From the NCBI RefSeq assembly GCF_010672455.1, contig NZ_JAAHGO010000002.1, forward strand, positions 62,001-126,000: a stretch of 64,000 bases of DNA, written 5' to 3'. The notes beneath the pieces were generated by a model. That model was not told the DNA's origin and ran no database searches. It saw nothing but the letters and a program-made list of their open reading frames with translations. The stretch is from Okeania sp. SIO2C9. GTDB lineage: Bacteria > Cyanobacteriota > Cyanobacteriia > Cyanobacteriales > Microcoleaceae. Shown in pieces: positions 9,732-18,726 of the stretch. The stretch's first letter is position 1; every line of letters begins with the position of its first letter. The position numbers were made by a program, and so were the translations under genes.

Positions 9732-10667
9732 CTTTGTTTGCTTGAGCAGGGGAATAGGGACAGAAGTTAATATTCCTAATTTTTATCAGGAAAGGCAGAA
9801 GGCAGGAGGCAGAAAGCAGAAGGGAATTCTGACTCGTCTGTTACCTTTAGGGGAACAAGGGTATAAAAACCCCATCCAATTGTTCCTTCTGCCCTCTGCT
9901 CTCAGCATAGCTGCCTTAGTTCATCGGATATTTACTATGTTTCCTGCTCTATAAAACTGACACAAAGCGTCACATAACATGACAAATTGATGTGTACGGA
10001 CGTTGCATGCAACGTCCCTACCTGCTTCTTGTGAGGCCGTCGGCGGTTACTCATCCACAGGCATTGACGGGTCTTGCCCGACCGCATCTGTCATTTAAGT
10101 CTTTGTCAATCAACATCAGAAAAAATCCTCAAACCCTGACTGCGCCCTTCCTAGTAGGAAGCGGGATTTCTTCTGAGGTCTATGTCTATATAGATAGACT
10201 GCCAGAAATGTTTAAGTCGCGATTAGTGCAGAAGATACAAAGCGTCACCATCGTTACTACTTGCGTGTGAGAACTAGCGTATTATTTCGCGCTCCGTATC
10301 GCAAATTGTTAACTAAGTCGAAACTCTCCTGCTTCAGTTAACAGCTCAAAAATGTTTTGACAACTCTATTACCTAGAAGTTGTTTGTAAATAATTATTTT
10401 GTAAATAATTATAAAGTGTTTTTACTCCTCACCAATTTATAACTCTCTGATAATTAATATCAAACTCTTGTACTACCTTGGCAAAAACTTCGCTGTTGGA
10501 GATGTATATTGAGTATTTCAGAGTACAAAGTTTGGAATAAATAACTAAATTAAAGGTGTTCCTTTCCCTTACAAAAATTTACAAACATTCTCTTAGGAAT
10601 TTTTAGGTAATTCACTCTATGGTATAGTCGAGTCTTAATAATTTTTATTTTTTACAGGATTTTATCA
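9732..10667. other. 936-bp gap with dispersed repeats between the PsaL fusion and cpcL
   Basis: No convincing gene. It holds a purine-rich stretch at 9790-9830, the palindrome acgttgcatgcaacgt at about 10000-10018, and at about 9940-10100 a copy of a repeat containing GAGGCCGTCGGCGGTTACTC. That repeat recurs at 58900-59020 and in a diverged form at 12310-12370 beside a dead tnpB, so it is probably IS-derived. Near 10385-10412 the motif TTGTAAATAATTA occurs twice in tandem. The last 250 bases should hold the cpcL promoter. Confidence 0.5.
10620..10628 (+). promoter_or_regulatory. Candidate extended -10 promoter element for cpcL
   Basis: TGGTATAGT matches an extended -10 (TGnTATAAT-like) and ends 39 bases before the cpcL ATG. 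No good -35 hexamer is spaced correctly, as expected for extended -10 promoters. An AGGA ribosome site lies closer to the start, near 10656. Confidence 0.35.
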
Positions 10668-11381
10668 ATGACAATTCCTTTAATGTACTACCCACTCTCT
10701 AGTCAAAACCATCGGGTTCAAAAATTTGATGTTCCAGGAGATGAATATCCGAGACAATACACTTTAGAGAACCTGCCCACTGCTACAGAGATGGATGAGA
10801 TTATCTGGGCAGCTTATCGGCAAATTTTCAATGAGCAGCAAATTATTACAGCTCATCGACAGGTTGCTCTGGAGTCTCAACTGCGCAATGGTCAGATCAC
10901 AATTAAAGATTTTATTCAAGGTTTGTTACTTTCTGAGTCATTCCGGCGACTGATCTATGATGGCAATAGTAACTATCGTTGTGTTGAGCTTTGTATTCAA
11001 AGGGTTTTAGGACGCCCTGTCTATAACAATCAAGAGAAACTTGCCTGGTCTATTGTATTGGCAACAAAAGGACTTCAGGGTTTTGTCAATGACCTGTTAA
11101 ACAGCGAAGAATATGATAAGCATTTTGGCTATAACTTTGTTCCCTACCAACGTTGCCGAATTTTACCCCAACGCACTCAGGGAGAGTTACCTTTTGCTCG
11201 GATGGCTCGTTACGACAGCTATTACCTAAAGCAGTTATATCGGACAGGGCAACTACGGAAATTTGATCCAGGTATGTTAGATAGTAGCGCTCATGTTTAT
11301 CGCAAAGCCCTATTATTTGTAGGAATACTCTCTGTAGCAGTGTTACTAGTTACTCTGATTCTAGTACTTTCGCCCAAATAA
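10668..11381 (+). CDS. cpcL: CpcL (CpcG2-type) rod linker with C-terminal membrane anchor
   Basis: Residues about 20-160 are a phycobilisome linker domain (IIWAAYRQIFNEQQIITAHR, ESQLRNGQITIKDFIQGLLL, LGRPVYNNQEKLAWSIVLAT). The protein ends in a hydrophobic helix, LLFVGILSVAVLLVTLILVL, and a short tail. That combination defines CpcL, the linker that ties core-less phycocyanin rods to the thylakoid membrane and delivers energy mainly to photosystem I. CpcG1 lacks this helix. At 237 residues the length fits. It lies 936 bases after the antenna-PsaL fusion on the same strand, so three types of PSI-directed light harvesting are grouped here. It has its own likely promoter. Confidence 0.93.
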   Translation: MTIPLMYYPLSSQNHRVQKFDVPGDEYPRQYTLENLPTATEMDEIIWAAYRQIFNEQQIITAHRQVALESQLRNGQITIKDFIQGLLLSESFRRLIYDGNSNYRCVELCIQRVLGRPVYNNQEKLAWSIVLATKGLQGFVNDLLNSEEYDKHFGYNFVPYQRCRILPQRTQGELPFARMARYDSYYLKQLYRTGQLRKFDPGMLDSSAHVYRKALLFVGILSVAVLLVTLILVLSPK

Positions 11382-11388
11382 TATCAAC

Positions 11389-11478
11389 AGGACTTACGCA
11401 AAATACGAAATTATACACCATCTGTAGGGGGAAACGGCCATTTGCCCCTACTATATGTGGTTATTATGCGTAAGTCCT
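11389..11478. repeat. 90-bp MITE-like element with AGGACTTACGCA ends
   Basis: Perfect 12-bp inverted ends (AGGACTTACGCA / TGCGTAAGTCCT) flank a central palindrome of the GGGGCAAATGGCC type. Near-equal copies lie at 30599-30685 and 51473-51561, and a lone end at 26989-27000. It starts 8 bases after the cpcL stop and could act as a terminator. Confidence 0.8.
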
Positions 11479-11610
11479 GTAATAAATGTAACATTGTGAC
11501 AAACATCACAAAAACTTACATATCTACTTCACTCGATCAACACCAAAAAATCACGGTTGATTGTACTATTAATCACTACCAAATTAAGAAAAAGAGTGGA
11601 TGATTGAAAT

Positions 11611-11826
11611 ATGGAATTCAAGGTTGATCTTATGCTTCAAATTAACTTACTTCCCGGTGCAATCAACGAAATTATGGCTTCTGCTGCCAAAAGTGGCTTT
11701 CTCACAAAATTAGACTGCTATGGCCTCATGGCTGCGGTATTGGACGATTCTCTAAGCACAGAAGATCGTTCTACCGTTAAGCGACTTTCATATTTTGTGC
11801 TCAGAGGATGGGTACGAGTAGAATAG
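11611..11826 (+). CDS. Small protein of unknown function (71 aa)
   Basis: Not recognised. The sequence is compact and mixed helical (AINEIMASAAKSGFLTKLDC, AVLDDSLSTEDRSTVKRL) and looks protein-like rather than a chance frame. There is no membrane segment or signal peptide. No strong ribosome site precedes the ATG at 11611; a second ATG at 11632 would give MLQINLLPG. It is on the same strand as cpcL, 230 bases downstream, with a MITE between, so co-transcription is uncertain. Confidence 0.5.
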   Translation: MEFKVDLMLQINLLPGAINEIMASAAKSGFLTKLDCYGLMAAVLDDSLSTEDRSTVKRLSYFVLRGWVRVE

Positions 11827-12375
11827 AGTTGGCGATCGATACTTTGTCTAAATGTTATGCCTCAACAAATTAATCATGGCATTGCACAGTGACGAATGAT
11901 TAGGAGAATTGAGGAAGTTGTGGATGTTTCAAATAATAGATGATCTGTACAACATTTCAGTGGACTTGGAATAACACAAAGTTTTGTGATTTAGCCTGGC
12001 TTTCAGGATGCCTTAGACGTCTGTTTTCTCCTTCTACTCTCGGAGGTAGCCGTTTTGCTGACTAGATGATAGTGCTCCGCACCGCTACGCGAACGCAATC
12101 CTCAATTAAGCAAGGATAAACATATAAAACAAGCCCAACCCTGAATCATCTGTCATAATGTCGTAAAGGTTAGCAATAAGCGATACAGCTGGCGGCACGC
12201 TCCGCGAACGCCTATGACAAACTGCATAATTCCAGGCAGTTTGGTATTCACAACTGCTTCATAAAACCGATATAAAACATCATAATTAGCGACATTTTAA
12301 TGTTTACTTCCTGCTTCTACCGGAACTGTCGGCAGCACCCCGTCCACATGCATCAACGGTCAAGCTGACCGCATT
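11827..12375. other. Intergenic region with dispersed hairpin fragments
   Basis: No supported gene. It contains short GC-rich palindromic insertions (for example around 12073-12095 and 12190-12212, with CTCCGC..GCGAACGC). From about 12262 to 12375 there is a diverged copy of the repeat also found at 9940-10100 and 58900-59020, running directly into the tnpB relic. Confidence 0.45.
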
Positions 12376-12631
12376 TTTGACATCCTCCCCGGCTGTTTGT
12401 TAGGCGCGGGGATTCCTACCGAGCTGTAACTCCTCAGCGGGTTGACGACCTGCTGCACCCACCCCTCTTGCTCCCCTCCCTGGAGGGGATGAGGGTGGGT
12501 TACACTTGCCTCCACGTCCGTTTCTTGCTCCGCGTTCCCTTGCGCCTTTCGGCGGCGCGGGTTCGGTGCGCTTTTTTGTCTCCGTTAGCGCAGCTCCTCC
12601 GGAGGAGGTATGCCCAAGGAGCGACTAATAT

Positions 12632-12777
12632 AAAATCCGGTTGAATACTTATCTTATGTTTGGGGGTGGGAAGTGTGGGGAGGGTGGGGAGTGTGGGGAG
12701 AAGGGGAGGTCGAGAGATTGAAGGCTCCGAAAGTGTGGATAGAATTATAAACATATACTGTATAACCGGATTCTATA
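12632..12777. repeat. MITE-like insertion with RAATCCGGTT ends and TAATAT target duplication
   Basis: The ends (AAAATCCGGTTGAATA and AACCGGATTCTATA) are inverted repeats. The direct repeat TAATAT flanks it at 12626-12631 and 12778-12783. The intact tnpB has a single copy at the same place. The core is G-rich (GGGGAGTGTGGGGAG). The ends resemble the ATATCA..TCCG family at 18354, 36318, 50284 and 61393. Confidence 0.75.
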
Positions 12778-12790
12778 TAATATATTTATT

Positions 12791-12929
12791 AGAGTTGTTG
12801 GGAATTAAGCTAAAAAAATGGCTAAAACCCTCATTAGTCAACGTTTATAGTGTTTTTAAAGCCTCCAATCCTGAAAATCTTATATAGTAAGCTTTTGAGG
12901 CTTTTGAATTTTTATTTCCCAACAACTCT
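12791..12929. repeat. MITE-like insertion with AGAGTTGTTGGGAA ends
   Basis: Perfect 14-bp inverted ends at 12791-12804 and 12916-12929, within the same dead tnpB. By comparison with the intact copy the insertion splits TTTATT|GCTGC and duplicates ATT. The interior has no ORF of note. Confidence 0.78.
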
Positions 12930-12962
12930 ATTGCTGCATTTTCATCGCGGTCGTGTTTTGCC

Positions 12963-13078
12963 TGGCATTGCATAATTGCGGGATGATTTTGTCACCAGAG
13001 CACAAACCATAATCCCCGTGTCTCCCTGTCTCCGTGTCTCCGTGGAGCGCCAAAATCATCCCAGTATTCAGCAACGCC
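12963..13078. repeat. 116-bp MITE-like insertion with imperfect 28-bp ends and 7-bp target duplication
   Basis: The ends at 12964-12991 and 13051-13078 are imperfect inverted repeats sharing GGGATGATTTTG. The direct repeat TTTTGCC flanks at 12956-12962 and 13079-13085. It interrupts the tnpB zinc ribbon between CLNCGAK and HDRDENAAI. The core has a GTCTCCGT heptamer-like repeat. Confidence 0.8.
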
Positions 13079-13260
13079 TTTTGCCCCACAGTTGAGACAT
13101 TCCCATTCTCGCACCTGAAGGTCTAATTTTCCACCTTTAAACCCACAACATGAGCAAGTTTGAGATGTAGGTTCCCAACGACTAATTATTCTCAAATCGC
13201 GATCCTTTTTTTCTGCTTTACCCTCTAAAAATGTTCGTATGGGTTCGCCATCCTAAATCA

Positions 13261-13710
13261 GATACCCACCCCTCTTGCTCCCCTCCCGGGAGCAGGGCTA
13301 ATTCTTTGTAGTCAGAGAATATTAAGTTAGAAATACATTTATAGCAGTTTTCATTAACATAGAATACAGAAATTTTGGCTTAAAGGCAGAAGGCATAAGC
13401 CAGAAGCAATGCAAGTCTACCTTTGTGAAAACCGCTATAATTGTGCGATTGGAGTGCCACACCTAAAACTGTGCACTCTGATTTTTGTTTCTAGGTGTCT
13501 TTTTCTCCCCCTAACCCCACACTCCCCAAACTTCCCAAACTTCCCACACTCCCTATCAATAGTCAGAATAGAGCGTTGGCAGAGCAAGTGCGGGAGCTAT
13601 ATCGCTCTCTATCAAGTTAAAAATTAAAAACGAAGAAATATAACAATTATTGACAACTATACTATTCTGTTGTAGAAAGCCCATTTAATATCTATTTAAT
13701 ATTTAAAAAG
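13261..13710. other. Intergenic region with short repeats
   Basis: It contains the palindrome CCCACCCCTCTTGCTCCCCTCC (also inside the dead tnpB) and a heptamer-like stretch at 13515-13555 (ACTTCCCA type). No precursor peptide gene for the downstream subtilase could be found. No clear ribosome site precedes the 13711 ATG. Confidence 0.4.
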
Positions 13711-15690
13711 ATGCCCGAAATCGCTAATCTTCCTGGAATTAAACAACTATGGGCAAAAACCAAAGGTAACTCTGAGGTTTGCGTGGCAGTCCTTGACGGT
13801 TTAGTTGACCTCAAGCATCCCTGTTTTGCAGGAGCCAACTTGACCAAACTAGCAACCTTGGTGGAGGGCGAAGCTAGTCCTACAGATCGGATGTCTGTCC
13901 ACGGTACTCATGTTGCTAGTATAATTTTCGGCCAGCCAGAATCTTCTGTCTCGGGTATTGCCCCCCACTGTCGAGGGTTAATTATTCCCATTTTCTCAGA
14001 CTCTCGTCACCGAGCTTCTCAACTGGACTTGGCACGAGCGATCGAACAAGCTGTGAATGCTGGAGCCAATATTATTAATATTAGTGGGGGCGAGCTGACA
14101 GACGATGGTGAAGCTGAAGACTGGCTCAACCATGCGGTAAATTTGTGCCGAGACAATAATGTTTTGCTTGTTGCTGCTGTAGGTAATGATGGCTGTGAAT
14201 GCTTGCATATTCCCGCAGCACTTCCCGCTGTTTTGGCAGTAGGAGCAATGGGAGAAAACGGACAACCTCTAGATTATAGTAACTGGGGTCAGACTTATCA
14301 AACTCAGGGTATTCTTGCCCTGGGAGAAAATATTTTAGGCGCTCAACCAGGAGGCGGTACAATAGAGTTAAGTGGGACTAGCTTTGCAACGCCAGTAGTA
14401 TCAGGAGTGGCAGCATTACTGATGGCTATGCAGTTGCAGAGGGGAGAAAAATTAGACCCACAAAAAGTGCGTACTGCCTTGCTTGAGACAGCTATTCCAT
14501 GTCTGAGTGAAGACACACGTCGTTGTTTAGTAGGTCAGCTCAATATTTCAGGTGCTGTTGCACATTTAACAGGAGAAACAATGTCAGAATCAGAACAGCA
14601 AAATAATAGTATCGAAGCTAGTGGTTGTGGTTGTGGGTCAACTCCAGAAGTGAGCCTGCAAGCTTCAGCTAGTCCAGAAAATAATAATGAGATGCCATCG
14701 GACACTGGCGTGGTAGCTGCTGGTACCATTGAAGCTAGTGTCACTGCCTCACCACCATTATCATCAACTAATACATCAGATAGTCAAATTTCTTCTATGC
14801 CAAATAATAATACAAATGGAATAACAGCCAGTCAATCCCCTCAAGAAATGGGTTCTATAGTTTACGTTATCGGTACATTGGGCTATGACTTCGGAACAGA
14901 AGCTAGACGCGACTCATTTAAACAGTTAATGCCAGCGGTTACTATTGAAAATACCCAAATTCCAGCTAACCCTTATGATGCACGCCAGATGGTGGACTAT
15001 TTGGCAGCTAACCTTTCAGAAGCTAAGTCTCTAATTTGGACTTTGAATATGGAGTTAACTCCTATCTATGCTCTTGAACCTTCGGGGTCATTTGCGCGGG
15101 ATGTTTATGAAGTTTTTCAGCAGTTGCTATCAGGGGAAGTGCAAGCAGAAGATGCTGAGGAGTATATTGAGCGGGTGAGTATTCCTGGACGACTAACTGG
15201 GCGTACAGTGAGGTTATTTTCAGGACAAGTGCTGCCTGTGGTTGAGCCTGTTAGTCCTCGTGGTCTTTATGGTTGGCGGGTTAATACTTTAGTGAATTCG
15301 GCTTTAACAGCAGTGCGCGGGGAACAAGCAGAAGCTAATGATGAGCAAATGCGGAGGAGTTTGAGTAGTTTCTTGAATCGAGTTTATTACGATTTACGGA
15401 ACTTGGGGCAAACTTCTCAAGACCGGGCGTTGAATTTTGCTGCTACTAATGCTTTCCAAGCGGCTCAAACTTTTTCTCAAGCGGTGTCTGTGGGTATGGA
15501 GTTGGATAGTATTGCGGTGACAAAGAGTCCATTCTGTCGGATGGATAGTGATTGTTGGGATGTGCAGTTGAAGTTTTTTGACCCTGAAAATAATCGTCGG
15601 GCGAAAAAAGTATTCCGGTTTACTATTGATGTTAGCGATTTAATTCCGGTGACTTTGGGTGAGGTTCGCTCTTGGTCTTCTCCTGATTAG
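13711..15690 (+). CDS. PatA/PatG-family subtilisin-like protease (cyanobactin maturation type), orphan
   Basis: Residues 1-285 are an S8 peptidase with the full catalytic set: Asp29 (VAVLDG), His64 (SVHGTHVAS), the oxyanion Asn (AAVGNDG) and Ser224 (SGTSFATPV). After a low-complexity linker, residues about 385-659 match the PatG-type C-terminal region (YVIGTLGYDFGTEARRDSF, PVVEPVSPRGLYGWRVNTLV). PatA and PatG cut leader and recognition sequences from cyanobactin precursors. Length (659) fits PatA. No precursor, YcaO heterocyclase, prenyltransferase or PatG was seen nearby, so the substrate is unknown. The linker opens with an internal Met (MSESEQQNNSIEASGCGCGS) and contains a CGCG cluster. 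There is no signal peptide. Confidence 0.85.
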   Translation: MPEIANLPGIKQLWAKTKGNSEVCVAVLDGLVDLKHPCFAGANLTKLATLVEGEASPTDRMSVHGTHVASIIFGQPESSVSGIAPHCRGLIIPIFSDSRHRASQLDLARAIEQAVNAGANIINISGGELTDDGEAEDWLNHAVNLCRDNNVLLVAAVGNDGCECLHIPAALPAVLAVGAMGENGQPLDYSNWGQTYQTQGILALGENILGAQPGGGTIELSGTSFATPVVSGVAALLMAMQLQRGEKLDPQKVRTALLETAIPCLSEDTRRCLVGQLNISGAVAHLTGETMSESEQQNNSIEASGCGCGSTPEVSLQASASPENNNEMPSDTGVVAAGTIEASVTASPPLSSTNTSDSQISSMPNNNTNGITASQSPQEMGSIVYVIGTLGYDFGTEARRDSFKQLMPAVTIENTQIPANPYDARQMVDYLAANLSEAKSLIWTLNMELTPIYALEPSGSFARDVYEVFQQLLSGEVQAEDAEEYIERVSIPGRLTGRTVRLFSGQVLPVVEPVSPRGLYGWRVNTLVNSALTAVRGEQAEANDEQMRRSLSSFLNRVYYDLRNLGQTSQDRALNFAATNAFQAAQTFSQAVSVGMELDSIAVTKSPFCRMDSDCWDVQLKFFDPENNRRAKKVFRFTIDVSDLIPVTLGEVRSWSSPD

Positions 15691-15694
15691 GGTT

Positions 15695-15955
15695 TGCGCT
15701 TCACTAGTCTTTTAGTAGGGGTAGGAGACAGGAGATAGGAGACAGGAGATAGGAGAAATGGGAATGAGTGAGGAGGTAGGAGTAAGAATTGTAAGAATGA
15801 TTTTTCTGCCCAACTATGCGCCTAAAATATTAACTTTTCGAGCATGAAGAGCTGAAAACCAGGCACTGCAATTCGACCCCAAAAAGGCACTTGTCTTTAT
15901 ATGTTAATGCTTTTAGATTAGATCGGTAAGCCGTAATTAAATGCTGCATTGAAAT
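15695..15955 (-). repeat. Dispersed 250-bp repeat, family A, copy 1
   Basis: Reading on the minus strand it runs AAAGCATTAACATATAAA, then TCGAATTGCAGTGCC, GGCGCATAGTTGGGCAGAAAAA, a CTCCTGT core and CTAGTGAAGCGCAAACCCTA. Related copies occur on the plus strand at 21845-22095, 23220-23512 and 26989-27310. It starts just after the protease stop codon. Confidence 0.65.
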
Positions 15956-16322
15956 CAGGAGTCAGGAGGGAAGAAAGGAGTCAGGAGGAAAGAAAGAGGA
16001 AGAAAGAGAAAGTTTTTTTGGTCGCGTAAGCGGAACGGAGTTCTATCGCGTTCTTATCCGGACATGATATAATTTCTTGAAATTATCTTGAAATTATATA
16101 GCAGTCGAGGTAAAGGTTAAGACAGTTCAAAAGTTTAACTAGCTATCAGCTATTAGCTAGTCTCCTACAGAGGAACTACGTTAACAGCTAGAGCGCCTAA
16201 AAATTTGTGCTTATGTAACGGTATCCGTTTGCGGAGCATTCCGGACCTAAACGCTTTTTAAAACTCAGACAAGGTAACACTTTTCCTCCTTCCTTCTTCC
16301 TTCTTCTTTCTTCCTTCTTTTC
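15956..16322. other. Repeat-filled gap between two convergent genes
   Basis: It holds GTCAGGA heptamers at about 15958-15990, a TATCCGGACATGATAT end near 16055, a TATAGCAGTCGAGG element start at 16097 and a CTTCCTT array at 16285-16320. The stretch GCGTAAGCGGAACGGAGTTC at 16024 recurs inverted near 61410-61440. No gene was seen. Confidence 0.5.
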
Positions 16323-17996
16323 CTAAAACAAAAAAATCATCCGAATAATTCCCACAGTAATAGTGTCATTATCTTCATCATGTTCGGGATTAATAACTAC
16401 CAAAACTCCCGGATTAATTGAAATATTGTCATTAATTTGATAACGATAAAAACTTTCCAAATGCCAAGCTGTATCATCATCATCTGGACCATTATCAGTA
16501 TCAGTTACTTTAGGTGGATTTCCAATTACAAAACCAAGCAAACTTCCCTGTTTACCTAAGTCAGTAAATCCGAAAGTAACCGCCCAATTAAAAATAGTTG
16601 CTTCATCTCCTTCCTTAACCATACCAACAGATTTTTCAGCATCAGCAAAACTCCATCCAGTCCAACCGGAAACTGTGAAATTATTCAAAGCACGCCAACT
16701 TCCTTGAATACCTAAATGATCTGCCGAAGTAGGAACTAAATTACCAAAGGGTGCATTTGCTCTTCTACTACCTGTTGCTGCTGAGACAAATAACTTCCTT
16801 TTTGGATAATAAGAACGGACATAAGTAACGCCAAAACGGAGGCGATCGCTTGGTCGAATATCTAGTTGTGCTAAACCTGCATTACTACCATTAAAAAATC
16901 CATTACTTTCTCTTGGGTTTTCGGGGTCTCTTGCTAAATATCCTAAAGATAAACTTACCGATTTATTAATATTATAAACAACTGTTACTCCAGCACCTCG
17001 TGCCCCTTGAGCATAGATAGGATTGAAGCGTCCAAACCTAGAAATTGCTCCTGATAATCTATTTGCAAAAAGTCTGTTGAAGTTATCAGAAACATTCATA
17101 TTATACCTACCGCCAATAGCGTCAATATGAACTCTAAATTTTTTGCCAACGGGAAAACGATAGAATAATTTACCAATATCAACAGTATTATTAGTATTTC
17201 TTTGAAACGCTAAACGAGTCATATTTGTTCCAGTTATTGGGACTCCATAGGCAACAGTATCCAGAGCATCTAAACGAGTTCTAAATAAGTCTCGTCCTGT
17301 AAAGCTAGTATTAAAATTCAAACTTACTCGATTATTTAAAACGGTATTATCTTCTAAACTACCACCACCAGCTTTTTCTTCTCCAAATACATTACTAATA
17401 GCAAATACAATTTCTCCACCTAGTTTAGTTGTGGTAGAAAACTGATTTGCTTCTAGTTCGGTAGTTCGTGCTTCTAGAGCATCTATTCTGCCTTGAATTT
17501 CTGCAAGTTCGACAGCAAAATCTTCTTGTAAACGTTGTAAAACTGCTAAATCATCTTTAGTTACTAAGTCTGCTGTAGAGGCAGCAATTAATTCGGTAAT
17601 TCTGTCTAAACAAGCATTTAAACCTGCGGCAAATTCATAGCGAGTCATAGGACGATTACCACGATAACTGCCATCGGGATAACCAACAATACAACCGTAA
17701 CGTTCTACTAATGATTGTAATGCTTGAAATGCCCAATCTGTGGGTTGAACATCGGATAATTGAGATACAGAAGTAACTTGACCCATTGAGTCTGTATTTT
17801 GCTCAAGTTGATTTGGTTTAACAATAATTGCATCTTCAGAAACTGGAGTTATATTTGATTTTGATGATTCTTTTTCTAATGTTTTTCTTTCAGAATTTAT
17901 TTGTGTGTATTTAATTTCATTGGCTTGAGTTACAGCACAAAATATTACGGTTTGACAGAATATTAATGAAAGACAATTCAACAAAAATTTTGACAT
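16323..17996 (-). CDS. SLH-domain OprB-family porin (cyanobacterial outer-membrane porin, 'iron uptake porin' type)
   Basis: Signal peptide at residues 1-26 (LSLIFCQTVIFCAVTQA). SLH domain at about 78-135 (DVQPTDWAFQALQSLVERYG, GYPDGSYRGNRPMTRYEFA), which grips the peptidoglycan-bound polymer. A short coiled coil follows at 145-185 (LQRLQEDFAVELAEIQGRID). Residues about 195-557 form an OprB-type beta barrel ending in the aromatic residue F. The family gives passive outer-membrane entry for inorganic ions and small solutes. It lies downstream of and on the same strand as the ABC transporter genes at 18727 and 20050, so it could feed that transporter; this is inference, as a 730-bp gap separates them. 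Confidence 0.9.
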   Translation of the reverse strand: MSKFLLNCLSLIFCQTVIFCAVTQANEIKYTQINSERKTLEKESSKSNITPVSEDAIIVKPNQLEQNTDSMGQVTSVSQLSDVQPTDWAFQALQSLVERYGCIVGYPDGSYRGNRPMTRYEFAAGLNACLDRITELIAASTADLVTKDDLAVLQRLQEDFAVELAEIQGRIDALEARTTELEANQFSTTTKLGGEIVFAISNVFGEEKAGGGSLEDNTVLNNRVSLNFNTSFTGRDLFRTRLDALDTVAYGVPITGTNMTRLAFQRNTNNTVDIGKLFYRFPVGKKFRVHIDAIGGRYNMNVSDNFNRLFANRLSGAISRFGRFNPIYAQGARGAGVTVVYNINKSVSLSLGYLARDPENPRESNGFFNGSNAGLAQLDIRPSDRLRFGVTYVRSYYPKRKLFVSAATGSRRANAPFGNLVPTSADHLGIQGSWRALNNFTVSGWTGWSFADAEKSVGMVKEGDEATIFNWAVTFGFTDLGKQGSLLGFVIGNPPKVTDTDNGPDDDDTAWHLESFYRYQINDNISINPGVLVVINPEHDEDNDTITVGIIRMIFLF

Positions 17997-18726
17997 ATTT
18001 AACTCCTTAAAAAAATTTATTTTATTAAAAATAAAACTCTAAAATAAATGCTACTAATAATTTCTATCTCACTACAGAAATGGGGACTTTCATTAATTGA
18101 TAATGGATAATTGATAATTACCTCTGGTTAAAACCGAGAGTATTGAATATAAGGAAATATTATTTCTTATCTTGGTCGATTGGATATGGTTAGGAAACCC
18201 ATCCATCTCACCCTACGTTAAGCTCCGAATATCGACCGCTTTTTTCCCCTTAAAAGGGTCGGCTTTAAACCAGAATTATTTAATTATTAATTATTAATTA
18301 CTCGGTAATTACCAAAACCTAGAAAAAACTGTGTTATTAATTTTTATCCGTTAATATCAAATCCGCTTAATTCGGTATAAAAAAATTTTCATCTTCATCC
18401 AAGAGCAAATGTTTCTAAATTCTCTTCCCTCCTGACTCCTGACTCCTGAGGACTGACTCCTAGATTAACTATCTAATTACACCGATGCTACTGGATTTGA
18501 TATAAGATAGGCTAGTGGTGTACAAGTAGTGATACAGCGGATTCCACTTTGGTGAGGTACACCCGCGCGAGCAAGATGCTCGCAATAAAAACATTAAAAC
18601 TTAAAGTTTAAGGTACTTTCTGTTCCCTGTTTTCTGTTCCCTAAAAGCGATATTTTTTTGGCTTTATTCAAAATTGATATGCACGCAATTAGTTTCTTCA
18701 GCGATTAATAAGTTATGTCATATTTA
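17997..18726. other. 730-bp intergenic region with MITE-like elements
   Basis: No gene. It contains a hairpin repeat related to the CCTCTTTTAAGGGGAGGCTTTAAACC family at about 18240-18300, an element with ATATCAAATCCG ends at 18354-18503, and at 18533-18560 one end of the ACAGCAGATTCC family (intact copy at 44224-44329). The porin promoter should lie in 18000-18100 on the minus strand. Confidence 0.5.
18354..18503. repeat. MITE-like element with ATATCAAATCCG ends
   Basis: The left end ATATCAAATCCG and right end TGGATTTGATAT are inverted. The core holds TCCTGAC heptamers. Copies of the family lie at 36318-36439, 50284-50423 and 61393-61579, and a relative at 12632-12777. Confidence 0.72.

Larger units (their letters stand above)
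12376..13260 (-). pseudogene. Dead tnpB (IS200/IS605 type) carrying several insertions
   Basis: The right-end sequence (TGACATCCTCCCC, hairpin, GGGATTCCTACCGAG) at 12376-12440 and coding remnants match the intact tnpB at 28074-29310. The zinc-ribbon part reads ISRWEPTSQTCSCCGFKGGK and then WECLNCGAK at 13075-13200. The next piece (AKHDRDENAAI) resumes at 12960. The catalytic-core N-terminal part is absent. Comparison with the intact copy shows inserted DNA at 12457-12500, 12632-12777, 12791-12929 and 12963-13078. It cannot make functional protein. Confidence 0.85.

Noticed and set aside
9742-10270. Two ORFs of 70 and 92 codons between the antenna genes and cpcL
   Set aside because: They run through dispersed repeat DNA (purine stretch, GCATGC palindrome, GAGGCCGTCGGCGG repeat) and show no protein-like pattern.
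13711-15690. A complete cyanobactin cluster around the PatA-like protease
   Set aside because: No precursor, YcaO heterocyclase, prenyltransferase or PatG was found in the surrounding 10 kb on either strand.
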